Below are positions 1 through 7,952 of a stretch of 64,000 nt of DNA, piece by piece. The notes under the pieces are model-generated. The model did no database searches, had not been told where the DNA came from, and worked only from the letters and a program-made list of their open reading frames with translations. The position numbers and the translations under genes were made by a program. The DNA comes from Bacteroidales bacterium (lineage in GTDB: Bacteria; Bacteroidota; Bacteroidia; Bacteroidales; Marinilabiliaceae), in contig JAGCYH010000041.1 of assembly GCA_017960905.1 (NCBI GenBank), forward strand, positions 62,001 to 126,000, given 5' to 3'. How positions within the stretch are numbered: the first letter of the stretch is position 1; each line of letters starts with the position of its first letter.

Positions 1-404
1 ATGCCGGTTCCGACCGCATATCGTTGTGCTGCATCGACAGTCGTAGTGCTGTCGAGGGCGCGTTCTTTGAGGCGTTGTATAATGCCGTGGAGCGTCAGAG
101 CGCCACGGCTTTTGTGGTGTGGAACAACGACGGCCGTCACAGCAACGCCAGTCTGCAAAGGCTCTTTGGTGGTTTTGCAGCATTTGAACATACTGAGCGT
201 CCGCTGTCGATACTTACTGCGTCGGAAGGTGATTATGTGAGTTTGTGCCAAACTATTCAACATCAGATAGATACAACGCGCCGACATCGTCAGCCTTCGC
301 TGACGATAATAGAGACGAGCGCCGACGGTTTGGCGCTGTTTGCCAAGTGGCTGACCGACAGAGGAATATGCAGCAGTGCCGATTTATCGGTTCTTACGCC
401 CTAA
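1..404 (+). CDS. 3' end of a thiamine-pyrophosphate-enzyme-like gene (partial)
   Basis: The reading frame is open from base 3 and stops at 402-404; the true start lies upstream of the window. About 133 residues are visible. They include EGAFFEALYNAVERQ followed by FVVWNNDG, which resembles the TPP-binding region of 2-oxoacid dehydrogenase E1 or transketolase-like proteins: an acidic turn, about 29 residues, then Asn-Asn. The usual GDG turn reads IDS here, so the cofactor motif is degenerate or the resemblance is only structural. The last 21 bases overlap the convergent hydrogenase-like small-subunit gene. The function is an inference from this short motif; the family call is weak, but the frame itself looks coding. 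Confidence 0.4.
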   Translation, partial: AGSDRISLCCIDSRSAVEGAFFEALYNAVERQSATAFVVWNNDGRHSNASLQRLFGGFAAFEHTERPLSILTASEGDYVSLCQTIQHQIDTTRRHRQPSLTIIETSADGLALFAKWLTDRGICSSADLSVLTP

Positions 405-1139
405 AAGGCTCAACACGCCATTGACGAAAGTCAGTGGGTGAACGGGATTGCCAGGTACGTAAAGGTCTATATGCCAATCTTTTAGCACAGAGCGGTCGAT
501 GGCAGGGCTGTCGACGAACAGACCGCCGCTGATAGCGTCGGTGCCGGCCAGAATGACAATTTTCGGGTCGGGTGTGGCGTTGTAGGCGTCGACGAGAGGT
601 GCTGCCATGTTCTCGCTTATTGGTCCGGTAACGACGATGCCGTCGGCATGTCGGGGCGAAGCGACGAAGTCGATGCCGAAGCGGCCAATATCGAAGTTGA
701 CATTGCCAGTGGCATTGAGCTCCATCTCGCACGAGTTGTCGCCGCCGGCCGACACTTGTCGCAGTTTGAGCGAGCGGCCGAAGAGACGGCGTATCTCGCT
801 TCGGATGCTGTCGGCGTCGAGGACGAAAGGCTTATTGTCGCCTTCGGCAACAATAAGGCCTTCGCGTGTGTTGTGCGCTATCTTGTAATCCTTTGTAAAT
901 CTGATTTTTCCGGGGCAGGCGAAGGCACATTCGCCGCAGAAGCTGCAGCGTCCCAAGTCGATGCGCAGAGGGTGCGCCGAAATGGCGTCCATGGGACAGA
1001 GGTTGCAAAGTGCGTCCTCATCGACCTTTGCGTCGGTGATTTCGGGCCGTCCGCGGAAGATGCCCGGAACGTCGGTTGTTGTAACATCGGGAATGTACTG
1101 TTTACCCTGATGAAACCATATCTTAAATGCCTTTAACAT
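384..1139 (-). CDS. Ferredoxin-hydrogenase small subunit fusion of an Ehr/Hyf-like complex
   Basis: 251 aa, last gene of a six-gene minus-strand operon. Residues 40-90 form a ferredoxin-like part: one complete 4Fe-4S motif (C65, C68, C71, C75 before Pro) and one remnant with only C45 and C48. Residues 125-248 match the HycG/HyfI/NuoB small subunit (GRFGIDFVASPRHAD, then VVTGPI). In that family four Cys hold the proximal (N2) cluster. Here the first is Asp134, the second is kept as C137, the third region reads AGTDAISGG without Cys, and the fourth (PGCP) reads PGNP with Asn231. So the N2 cluster should not form, while one ferredoxin cluster can. HycF-like and HycG-like parts, usually separate proteins, are fused here. 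Cytoplasmic arm of a membrane complex; the electron route is unclear. Confidence 0.85.
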   Translation of the reverse strand: MLKAFKIWFHQGKQYIPDVTTTDVPGIFRGRPEITDAKVDEDALCNLCPMDAISAHPLRIDLGRCSFCGECAFACPGKIRFTKDYKIAHNTREGLIVAEGDNKPFVLDADSIRSEIRRLFGRSLKLRQVSAGGDNSCEMELNATGNVNFDIGRFGIDFVASPRHADGIVVTGPISENMAAPLVDAYNATPDPKIVILAGTDAISGGLFVDSPAIDRSVLKDWHIDLYVPGNPVHPLTFVNGVLSLLGRKNR

Positions 1140-1157
1140 AGTCTGTTACAATTAATG

Positions 1158-2642
1158 TTATAAATCGTGGCCGCAATAAGAGAGGTCGAAACTCTTGTTG
1201 CAGATTGGGAAATCGGAAATACCATTGTTGCGTACAGCCATAGCGAGGCCCATCCAGTTGTGAACCGATGGGTCAACTATCTTATAAGCAGTGAGTTGGC
1301 CGCCGGCGCCGGTAACAGCGCAGTGGCATATCTCGCCGCGCCAGCCTTCGACGAGCGACACGGTGAGCATGCCGGGGCGCAGCGGCAGTTCGGTCTGCGG
1401 CTGATAATCAGCCGCAGGCATAAGGTCTATGAGCCGTTCGATGTTCTGAATAGATGCCAAGACCTCTTCGTATCGCACGCGGGCGCGTGCGAAAACATCG
1501 CCTGAGGTTTTAACTATCGGTTTGATATTGAGCTCGTTGTAACGCAGATACGGATGCGATGCGCGAATGTCGGCCTCAATGCCCGAGGCTTTGGCGGCCA
1601 TGCCCACCAAACCGAGGCTGCGGGCCGTGGTGGTAGGCACAATGCCCGTACGTTCGATGCGCGATAGCACCGAAGGAAGGTCGAACATGTGTTCGCCCAT
1701 TTCGATGAAATGCGGCTTGTATTTCGCAATCGTATTTCGCCATGTATCAGCAAGTTGCGGTGTGAACGGGAAGTTGGTTTTTCCCGGTCGGATAAGGCTT
1801 TTGGCAAAGCGGTTGCCGCACCACTGCTGGAAGAAATTTATCATAGGCGTGCGCAACCGTCCGAAGACGGCGTTGCCGAGCTGGTAGGCAATGTCGGTGC
1901 AGATGGCGCTGAGGTCGCCGGTGTGAATGGCGATGCGCTCTTGCTCGAGGGCTATGGTGCGGTCGAAGGCAAGTTTCTCGGGCAGCTGGTATCCGGCGAG
2001 CGACTCATAGGCCTGACAGAAAGCCGTTGAGTGGCCGACGACGGTGTCGCCGGCGATATTTTCAGCGAGCGTAGCCCGCTGAAGCAGTTTTTGCTTCTCG
2101 ACGAAGAGCCGTTCGATGCCACGATGCTGCCATCCGAGCTGAATCTCGAGGTGGTGAATCTTCTCGCCCTCGCAAATGAAACGGAAGTGTCCGGGCTCGA
2201 TAATGCCGGCGTGTATAGGTCCGACGCCTACGCGGTGGAACTCTTCGCTCTGTATGTTGAAAAACGGATAGTCGTAGATAGATGCGTCGTTGGCGCGGTC
2301 GTGCGCGTAGCGCAGCGGCTTGAGCCACGGATGGTCCTGAAACTGAAGTCCGTAGAGCTCGTGTATCTCGCGTTCGAAGACGTGGAAAGCGCGGTGCATA
2401 TTGGTGAGCGGCAGCAACTTATCGTCGCGGCCCACCTCTGAACGCAACACGTGTATGGAGTGCGAGGCGTTGACGGCAATGCAGCAGATGAGCGTCAGGC
2501 GCTCATCGCGCGGCACTGCGAAGTAATTGACGCAGTGGGCGGTAGGCTCTTCCATCAAACCGATTATGTCGGAGTAGAAAGTGTTGTAGGGCAGCACTTC
2601 GAGTTGGCTCATTGAAACCGATTGTCCGTTCTGTATTTCCAT
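1158..2642 (-). CDS. Hydrogenase-like large subunit (NuoC+NuoD/HycE type) lacking NiFe ligands
   Basis: 494 aa. Residues 1-125 resemble the NuoC/HycE N-terminal domain (AFHVFEREIHELYGLQ), and residues 135-494 the NuoD/HycE large subunit (GPIHAGIIEPGHFRF, QLGWQHRGIE). NiFe hydrogenases bind the metal by an N-terminal CxxC inside ERVCGICGxAHS and a C-terminal DPCxxC. Here the first reads ENIAGDTVVGHS (Ala197, Thr200), and the protein ends NKSFDLSYCGHDL with a lone Cys490. Neither pair survives and there is no cleavable C-terminal extension. This fits the energy-converting-hydrogenase-related (Ehr) proteins rather than an active hydrogenase. No maturation protease or hyp gene is nearby. It starts 13 bases after the upstream ND2-like gene ends, so it is co-transcribed. 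Confidence 0.88.
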   Translation of the reverse strand: MEIQNGQSVSMSQLEVLPYNTFYSDIIGLMEEPTAHCVNYFAVPRDERLTLICCIAVNASHSIHVLRSEVGRDDKLLPLTNMHRAFHVFEREIHELYGLQFQDHPWLKPLRYAHDRANDASIYDYPFFNIQSEEFHRVGVGPIHAGIIEPGHFRFICEGEKIHHLEIQLGWQHRGIERLFVEKQKLLQRATLAENIAGDTVVGHSTAFCQAYESLAGYQLPEKLAFDRTIALEQERIAIHTGDLSAICTDIAYQLGNAVFGRLRTPMINFFQQWCGNRFAKSLIRPGKTNFPFTPQLADTWRNTIAKYKPHFIEMGEHMFDLPSVLSRIERTGIVPTTTARSLGLVGMAAKASGIEADIRASHPYLRYNELNIKPIVKTSGDVFARARVRYEEVLASIQNIERLIDLMPAADYQPQTELPLRPGMLTVSLVEGWRGEICHCAVTGAGGQLTAYKIVDPSVHNWMGLAMAVRNNGISDFPICNKSFDLSYCGHDL

Positions 2643-2655
2643 AATCAGATGATTT

Positions 2656-4107
2656 TTAAATAGTTAAAACAATATTAGCGGCATCGCCGATAAGATTGGC
2701 GACGCACTCGGGCGTACACATGCCGAGCCATATCGACAACGCCAGCAGAATGAATTGGAACACCATCTCGTACCACGGCATACGCGCCGGCTCAGCGCGC
2801 CGAATCTCAGAACCCGTATCGGGCAGAAAGACAAGCGAGAACATATCGCGGGCAATGGCCCACACGATAACCGTGAGCAGCACAAGCGCCACGACGAGTG
2901 GCAACCACAAGTGGCTGTCGATGAGCGACTTGAAGACCGTAAACTCGGTAACAAAAAGTCCCGAAGGCGGCATGGCAGTGATGCACAAAGTAGCAATGAT
3001 GATAATGAAAGTGCCTGTGTTTGAGAACTTTATATATTGTCCCATGCCGGCAAACTCTTTCGTTCCGAAGATGCGGTAGAGGTGTCCGATGTGCATGAAG
3101 ACAGCCGACTTGGCGAGAGCGTGCAGCACAAGGTGCAATATTGCGGCATAGATACCTATGCCGCCAGCTGCAATGCCGAGCATCACCACGCCCATGTGCT
3201 CAACGCTCGAATATGCAAAGAGGCGTTTGACGTTTTTCACTCTGACGAGGTAAACAGCCGCAATGAAGATGGATACGAGGCCTGTAACAAGCACAACCCA
3301 GTCGGCCCAGACTTTCGCATCGGTCTGTGCCACAACGCCATACATGCGGTAGAAGCCAACAAATCCGGCATTCATCACCACGCTCGACAGCATAGCTGCG
3401 GCGGGCGTCGGGGCTTTGTCTTTGGCGTCGATGCCGGCAGTGAACATAGGCACAAGGCTCATTTTGGCGGTGTAACCGACAAAAATGAAGATAAACGCCA
3501 GCTTAATCCAGAACGTATCGAGCTGTGCGGCATGCGCCGAGAGCTCGTCGACCGAGAGGCCCGACGCGCCTACTTCGCCCATGGCGATACCCATGAACAG
3601 AATGCCCACATAGACAAGCACAAGGCTTATAGAGCATGCAAAAACGTATTTCCAAGTGGCCTCGATAGAACCAGCGTTGCGGCGGTAAAATATTAATGCT
3701 GAAGCACTTAAAGTTGTTATTTCGATGAAAACCCATGTCATGGCCAGATGAATGGACAGATACGCCATAGTGAGAGCCATGGTGAGCAGCTGCATGGCGC
3801 CGTTGTACTGTGCCCGCATGACGCCTTCGTTCTTCATGTCGGCCGATGTCAGATAGTGGCTCGAGTGGGCCGACGCCGCTGTAGCGATGATGGTGAGCAC
3901 ACACGTCATGAGCACAGCCAGACCGTCGTAGCGGAAGAAGTAAGCCTCGGTGGTGCCTATTGCGCTGACGGCGTGCGCCGTCAGCAGCCATTGCAAAGCA
4001 AGGAAAAGGGTGGTGAGCATGTTGCTTGCCGCGCGGCGACGGTTGACGAACTGCAAACCGCTGAGCAGCAACGCTGCGAAGAGATATATCAGAATGGGTT
4101 GTATCAT
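2656..4107 (-). CDS. HyfF/ND2-type antiporter-like membrane subunit
   Basis: 483 aa, almost wholly hydrophobic with about 14 membrane segments, of the NuoN/NuoM/HyfF/Mrp-antiporter family that forms ion-translocating channels. Hallmarks visible are an in-membrane Glu (MTWVFIEITTLSASAL), a Lys in the central helix (GYTAKMSLVPMF), the PTPAAAMLSSVVMNAG helix pair, and the VKRLFAYSSVEHMGVVMLG loop. The charged channel residues are kept although the redox subunits of the same operon are degenerate, which suggests selection for ion transport. It lies 8 bases after the HyfE-like gene and 13 before the large subunit. Confidence 0.87.
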   Translation of the reverse strand: MIQPILIYLFAALLLSGLQFVNRRRAASNMLTTLFLALQWLLTAHAVSAIGTTEAYFFRYDGLAVLMTCVLTIIATAASAHSSHYLTSADMKNEGVMRAQYNGAMQLLTMALTMAYLSIHLAMTWVFIEITTLSASALIFYRRNAGSIEATWKYVFACSISLVLVYVGILFMGIAMGEVGASGLSVDELSAHAAQLDTFWIKLAFIFIFVGYTAKMSLVPMFTAGIDAKDKAPTPAAAMLSSVVMNAGFVGFYRMYGVVAQTDAKVWADWVVLVTGLVSIFIAAVYLVRVKNVKRLFAYSSVEHMGVVMLGIAAGGIGIYAAILHLVLHALAKSAVFMHIGHLYRIFGTKEFAGMGQYIKFSNTGTFIIIIATLCITAMPPSGLFVTEFTVFKSLIDSHLWLPLVVALVLLTVIVWAIARDMFSLVFLPDTGSEIRRAEPARMPWYEMVFQFILLALSIWLGMCTPECVANLIGDAANIVLTI

Positions 4108-4115
4108 ATTGTGCT

Positions 4116-4745
4116 TCAGTCTTTTAGTTTGTTAAGATGCGCTATGTCGCCGTCGCCTGTAACGTCGCCTACTTTATTTATAAAGAGCGCCAGCAGGAAC
4201 ACATTGACCAGAACGTCGAGAATGACACCGAGGTTTACCATGAGCGGCATCTCGTTGCCCATCGCCATCGAGAGTATGAACGCACCGTTTTCGACTATCA
4301 CATAGCATATTACGTGAGTGATGACCTTGCGTCGCGTGGCAATGAAATAGAGTCCGCTGAAGATGCCCGAAAGCGCTGTCACGAAGAATGTCTTATTGAG
4401 TATCTTTGTCTCGAAACTCTGTGATATTAAGAACGTTACGATAACAATGGTGGTTGTAATCACCAGCGACACATAGTTGGGCACCGACGGTTCGGCCTCG
4501 CGCGTTATCTTGTTTTTCAGAATGACATGCCTGATGAATGCCGGCATTGCAATGGCTTTCACAATGAGTGTTTCGAGCAGAATGGTGGCAAGGTTGATGA
4601 TGTTCATTTCGCGCAGCGAAAGAATTGCGATAGCGCAGATGATAACGCCCTGCAACGCAACGATATTGACGTAAGTCATTAGTCGGTTGGCGATTGCGAA
4701 GTAAAACAGCGTTATCGAAAAGAGTATCAGAAGAATATCGGTCAT
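4116..4745 (-). CDS. HyfE-like membrane subunit
   Basis: 209 aa, about six membrane helices, matching the length and place of HyfE (about 216 aa) between the NuoH-like and ND2-like genes. Conserved-looking parts are the N-terminal ANRLMTYVNIVALQG, the cytoplasmic loop ending AFIRHVILKNKITREAEP, and VIVENGAFILSMAMG, which puts a Glu inside a helix as in NuoK/MnhC proteins. It is predicted to be part of the membrane arm and ion path. It sits 8 bases before the ND2-like gene and 5 after the NuoH-like gene, so it is tightly co-transcribed. Assigned by context and fold; direct motif evidence is modest. Confidence 0.78.
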   Translation of the reverse strand: MTDILLILFSITLFYFAIANRLMTYVNIVALQGVIICAIAILSLREMNIINLATILLETLIVKAIAMPAFIRHVILKNKITREAEPSVPNYVSLVITTTIVIVTFLISQSFETKILNKTFFVTALSGIFSGLYFIATRRKVITHVICYVIVENGAFILSMAMGNEMPLMVNLGVILDVLVNVFLLALFINKVGDVTGDGDIAHLNKLKD

Positions 4746-4750
4746 ATAAA

Positions 4751-5653
4751 TCAGATTTTACCAGTAGTAGCCATTACACCAAGAAACAGAAGCAGAGTGA
4801 GCGAGCTGAGCGCGAGAATGAACTGCGCGTTGTGGCTCATGCGGTAGCGCGCCATGAACGATTCGGTGATGCCCACAATGACGGCGCACACGAATTCGAC
4901 GGCAAAGAAGACCGGCACCGAGATGTACCATGCCAAATCGCCGATGAAGAGGTTGGCAATGAGCGCCGAGTACATGGCGAATTTCAGATTCGTGGCATGC
5001 ATGATAAGGCCTAAATCGAAACCGCTGTTGTCGAGCACCATAACTTCGTGAATCATAGTGAGTTCGAGGTGCGTCTTAGGGTCATCGACAGGCATTCGGC
5101 TGTTCTCTATCATGCAAATCATAAGCAGAACGAATGCCGCTATGGCGGCGAAGGCGTACGACGTGTAACTGCCAAAATGGAACATGGCGAAGATGTCGGC
5201 AAACGACAGGTTGCCAGTGATGAGCCCGAGAGTGCCCATAAGCAGGAAGAACGCCGGTTCGACGAGCATCGAGAAGAGAGCTTCGCGGCTCGCGCCCATG
5301 CCCTCGAAACTGCTGCCGGTGTCGAGCGCACCTATTATTGTGAAGAATTTGCCGAAGGCAAGAACATAAGCGAAAAAGATGAAATCGCCTCTGAATGAGA
5401 ATATTCCTGTTGTTCCGCAAAGCGGCACAACCATCATTGCCAGAAGTATCGACGCGAAGTAGAACGACGGCGTGAGCTGGAATATCATGCTGCTCGTAGT
5501 GCTGAACACGCTGCCCTTGCGCAGCAACCGCCAGATGTCGTACATGGGCTGAAGAATGACAGGCCCTTTGCGCCCTTGAGCTATGCTCTTGGTGCGCACC
5601 ACTATGCCGGTGAAAAACAGACTTGCGATGAATATTAAGGCGAAACTTATCAT
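4751..5653 (-). CDS. HyfC/HycD (NuoH-type) membrane anchor subunit
   Basis: 300 aa, eight or so membrane helices; HycD/HyfC proteins are about 305-315 aa. It carries the family's cytoplasmic loops: RTKSIAQGRKGP near the N terminus, the SSFEGMGASREA loop, and the acidic loop MIENSRMPVDDPKTHLELTM with IHEVMVLDNSG. In complex I and group 4 hydrogenases this subunit joins the peripheral redox arm to the antiporter subunits, and the acidic loop passes on the conformational signal. These residues are intact, so the energy-coupling interface looks functional. Confidence 0.88.
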   Translation of the reverse strand: MISFALIFIASLFFTGIVVRTKSIAQGRKGPVILQPMYDIWRLLRKGSVFSTTSSMIFQLTPSFYFASILLAMMVVPLCGTTGIFSFRGDFIFFAYVLAFGKFFTIIGALDTGSSFEGMGASREALFSMLVEPAFFLLMGTLGLITGNLSFADIFAMFHFGSYTSYAFAAIAAFVLLMICMIENSRMPVDDPKTHLELTMIHEVMVLDNSGFDLGLIMHATNLKFAMYSALIANLFIGDLAWYISVPVFFAVEFVCAVIVGITESFMARYRMSHNAQFILALSSLTLLLFLGVMATTGKI

Positions 5654-5679
5654 TTTATTCTTTTATTCAAAAACCATTG

Positions 5680-7686
5680 TTAAAATATTGTAGCCGAGGC
5701 GATTAGAATTATCACGTAGGCCAATCCGTAAACTATGTAGCGTTGCAGATAGCCGTTCTGCACGAACTGGAACTTGTCGAGGAAGCGCATCAGACCTTTG
5801 GTCGACGGCTCTATGACAGAGTGCTCGCAGAAGTCGAAATTGGCGCTTATGTGGCCGCGGTCCTGCGGGAAAATCTCTTCGGTGGTTATCTGCCGGTAGC
5901 GAGAGCTGCCGGGCAGTATGATGCGGAAGAGGTCGGCAAGCGTGCCGACAAACGAATTGCCAGTATACTGAATGCCTTTGATGGGTTTGGCGTAGCCGCA
6001 ACCCCACGTATTCGACTCATGCACAGCGCGTTTGCGCATAGCTGTCGTTCTGATGAAGAATACCAGTGCCACAAGCGCCACAAGTGCTATGGTGGCCCAG
6101 CTGATATGCTCTATGAGGCTGCTGAACGAGGTGTAAGTGTCGGCGACGCTGTCGATGGGTATTGCGAAGAGCGAATCGCAGATGGTAGCTGCATGCTCGA
6201 AAAACAGAGCCGGAACGGCGAAGAAAATGAAAATCGGAATAATAAGAATGTATGCCGGCCAGAGCATTGCGCGGCCCACTTCGCGAGGCTCGTGTGGCAG
6301 TGCGGTGCGCGGCGTGCCTAAAAATATTACGCCGAATGTCTTGGTAAATGCCATCATCGAAGCGCCGCCTATGACCGCCAGCGAGCCGCCAGCCAGCGCC
6401 ATAACTACCGGCAGTGCGACACCGTCGAGCTGGAAGCCTTGCAGGAAACTGCCGTAGATGACAAACTCCGAAATGAAGCCGCCGAAAGGCGGCAGACCGC
6501 CAACGGCAATCGACCCGAGCAGAAAGAGCAACGCTGTGCGAGGCATCTTATGTATCAGTCCGCCAAGCTGTTCCATGTTGCGCGTGTGAGTAGCCACATA
6601 AACATTGCCAGCGGCAAAGAAGAGCAGCGACTTGAAAAGCGCGTGGTTGAGCGTATGGAGCATTGCGCCAGCAAAACCCAGAAGCGCCAACCCGTCGGAC
6701 GACAGGCCCAAGCCGATAAATCCGACACCAATGCCCATGGAAATAATGCCGACATTCTCGATGGTGCAATATGCAAGCATACGTTTGAAATCGCCATGTA
6801 CTGCGGCATTTACAATGCCGTAGAGGCCGCTCAGCACGCCTATCGCAAGTATCGCCACACCGCACGACGTCTGGCCGCACGTCATGAAACTGCCGAAACG
6901 CAGTATGCCGTAAATGCCGGCTTTGACTATCACCCCCGACATCATGGCCGAGATGTGCGACGGTGCTGCTGGGTGTGCGTGCGGGAGCCACGAGTGGAAC
7001 GGTATCAGACCGGCCTTGCAGCCGAAGCCCGACACAAGTATCATCATCATAACGAACGACTGCGTGGCGTTGGCTGCGCCAAAGAACTTCTCAAAAGCGC
7101 CGAATGTGAGGTCGCCAGTGAGCGAATAAGCCCACGTAAACGCCACTGTGATAAGCAATACCGCTATGTGCGACTGTACGAAATAGTTCAGTCCGGCTTT
7201 GATTACCGTGGTCTTCTCGCTCTCGAAAATGACAGCGAAGAACGACCCTATGGCCATCAGCTCCCAACCTATAAGGAATATGATTAAATTGTTGGTAGTG
7301 AACAATATAACCATGCCGGCCAATGTAACAATGACCGATGTCCAATGCAGTTTCAGCTTCGCTGAAGCTGCATTGTAATGTTTGATGTAAGCCTTGCCGT
7401 AGAACGCTCCAACGACGAACACGAAGCCCACAATGGCTATGAACCACGCCGAGAGCCCGTCGCAAACGACGCCGATGGAACCGAAGATGTCGTGATTGAA
7501 TGTTGCGAGGCAAGCCGAGCAACCCAAAGCTTCGGGTGCTAACAGTTTGACCGCCAGTGTTATGGCCACAGCGGCAACGCCTATGGTAGAGGCCACGCCC
7601 GCGAGTGCAGTCCGCCGTGCCGGTACCGACAAAACCAGCGTTATGCCGACGAAAACAATTGCAATAAAGAGGTTAATAAACAACAT
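5680..7686 (-). CDS. HyfB/ND5-type antiporter-like membrane subunit, first gene of the operon
   Basis: 668 aa from the ATG at 7686; HyfB is about 670 aa. I chose this start because AAGAGA lies just upstream and the protein then opens with a clean helix (MLFINLFIAIVFVG). A TTG at 7725 in the same frame lies inside a hairpin and is unlikely. Channel hallmarks are IGWELMAIGSFF (in-membrane Glu), GFGCKAGLIPFHSWLPHAHP with its Lys and the broken helix, MSGVIVKAGIYGILR (second Lys), and KRMLAYCTIENVGIISMGIG. It is predicted to move H+ or Na+. It is divergent from the SusC gene and has a terminator-like hairpin in its leader. Confidence 0.88.
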   Translation of the reverse strand: MLFINLFIAIVFVGITLVLSVPARRTALAGVASTIGVAAVAITLAVKLLAPEALGCSACLATFNHDIFGSIGVVCDGLSAWFIAIVGFVFVVGAFYGKAYIKHYNAASAKLKLHWTSVIVTLAGMVILFTTNNLIIFLIGWELMAIGSFFAVIFESEKTTVIKAGLNYFVQSHIAVLLITVAFTWAYSLTGDLTFGAFEKFFGAANATQSFVMMMILVSGFGCKAGLIPFHSWLPHAHPAAPSHISAMMSGVIVKAGIYGILRFGSFMTCGQTSCGVAILAIGVLSGLYGIVNAAVHGDFKRMLAYCTIENVGIISMGIGVGFIGLGLSSDGLALLGFAGAMLHTLNHALFKSLLFFAAGNVYVATHTRNMEQLGGLIHKMPRTALLFLLGSIAVGGLPPFGGFISEFVIYGSFLQGFQLDGVALPVVMALAGGSLAVIGGASMMAFTKTFGVIFLGTPRTALPHEPREVGRAMLWPAYILIIPIFIFFAVPALFFEHAATICDSLFAIPIDSVADTYTSFSSLIEHISWATIALVALVALVFFIRTTAMRKRAVHESNTWGCGYAKPIKGIQYTGNSFVGTLADLFRIILPGSSRYRQITTEEIFPQDRGHISANFDFCEHSVIEPSTKGLMRFLDKFQFVQNGYLQRYIVYGLAYVIILIASATIF

Positions 7687-7698
7687 TATTCTCTTAAC

Positions 7699-7728
7699 AA
7701 AAAATGTTTGGGCTCTTTTGCCCAAACA
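7699..7728 (-). promoter_or_regulatory. Terminator-like hairpin in the leader of the hydrogenase-like operon (attenuator candidate)
   Basis: Read on the minus strand: a perfect 9-bp stem TGTTTGGGC / GCCCAAACA with a 6-base loop, then six Ts, then about 11 bases to the start of the first gene at 7686. No gene on the minus strand ends here, because the upstream neighbour (SusC) points the other way. A stem plus T-run inside the 5' leader is the form of an intrinsic attenuator. I did not find a clear competing anti-terminator. Confidence 0.6.
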
Positions 7729-7910
7729 GGTAATTTTTTACATTTTTCTGAAAACGGCCGCAATGTTATTAAATAATTGTTTTACATGTATTTGTATTTG
7801 CTTACTTTACGAAAAATTAACATGTGTAAGCACATCATGGCCGACAGAGTTTTTTACCCCGAAGGGAATAATAATAAGTTAATTTGCATGGTATTACAGC
7901 CAAATATTCT

Positions 7911-7918
7911 TACTTTTG
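7911..7918 (+). promoter_or_regulatory. Bacteroidetes-type -7 box for the SusC operon
   Basis: TACTTTTG matches TAnnTTTG, 34 bases before the SusC ATG. A TTTG at 7883-7886 could be the -33 element, but the 24-base spacer is longer than usual (about 19-22). Transcription should begin near 7925. Confidence 0.6.
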
Positions 7919-7952
7919 CCACGAAAAAGTGAAGAAATAAACTCAATAAAAA

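Noticed and set aside
384..7686. Active hydrogen-evolving hydrogenase
   Set aside because: NiFe ligands and most N2-cluster ligands are missing, and no maturation genes are nearby.
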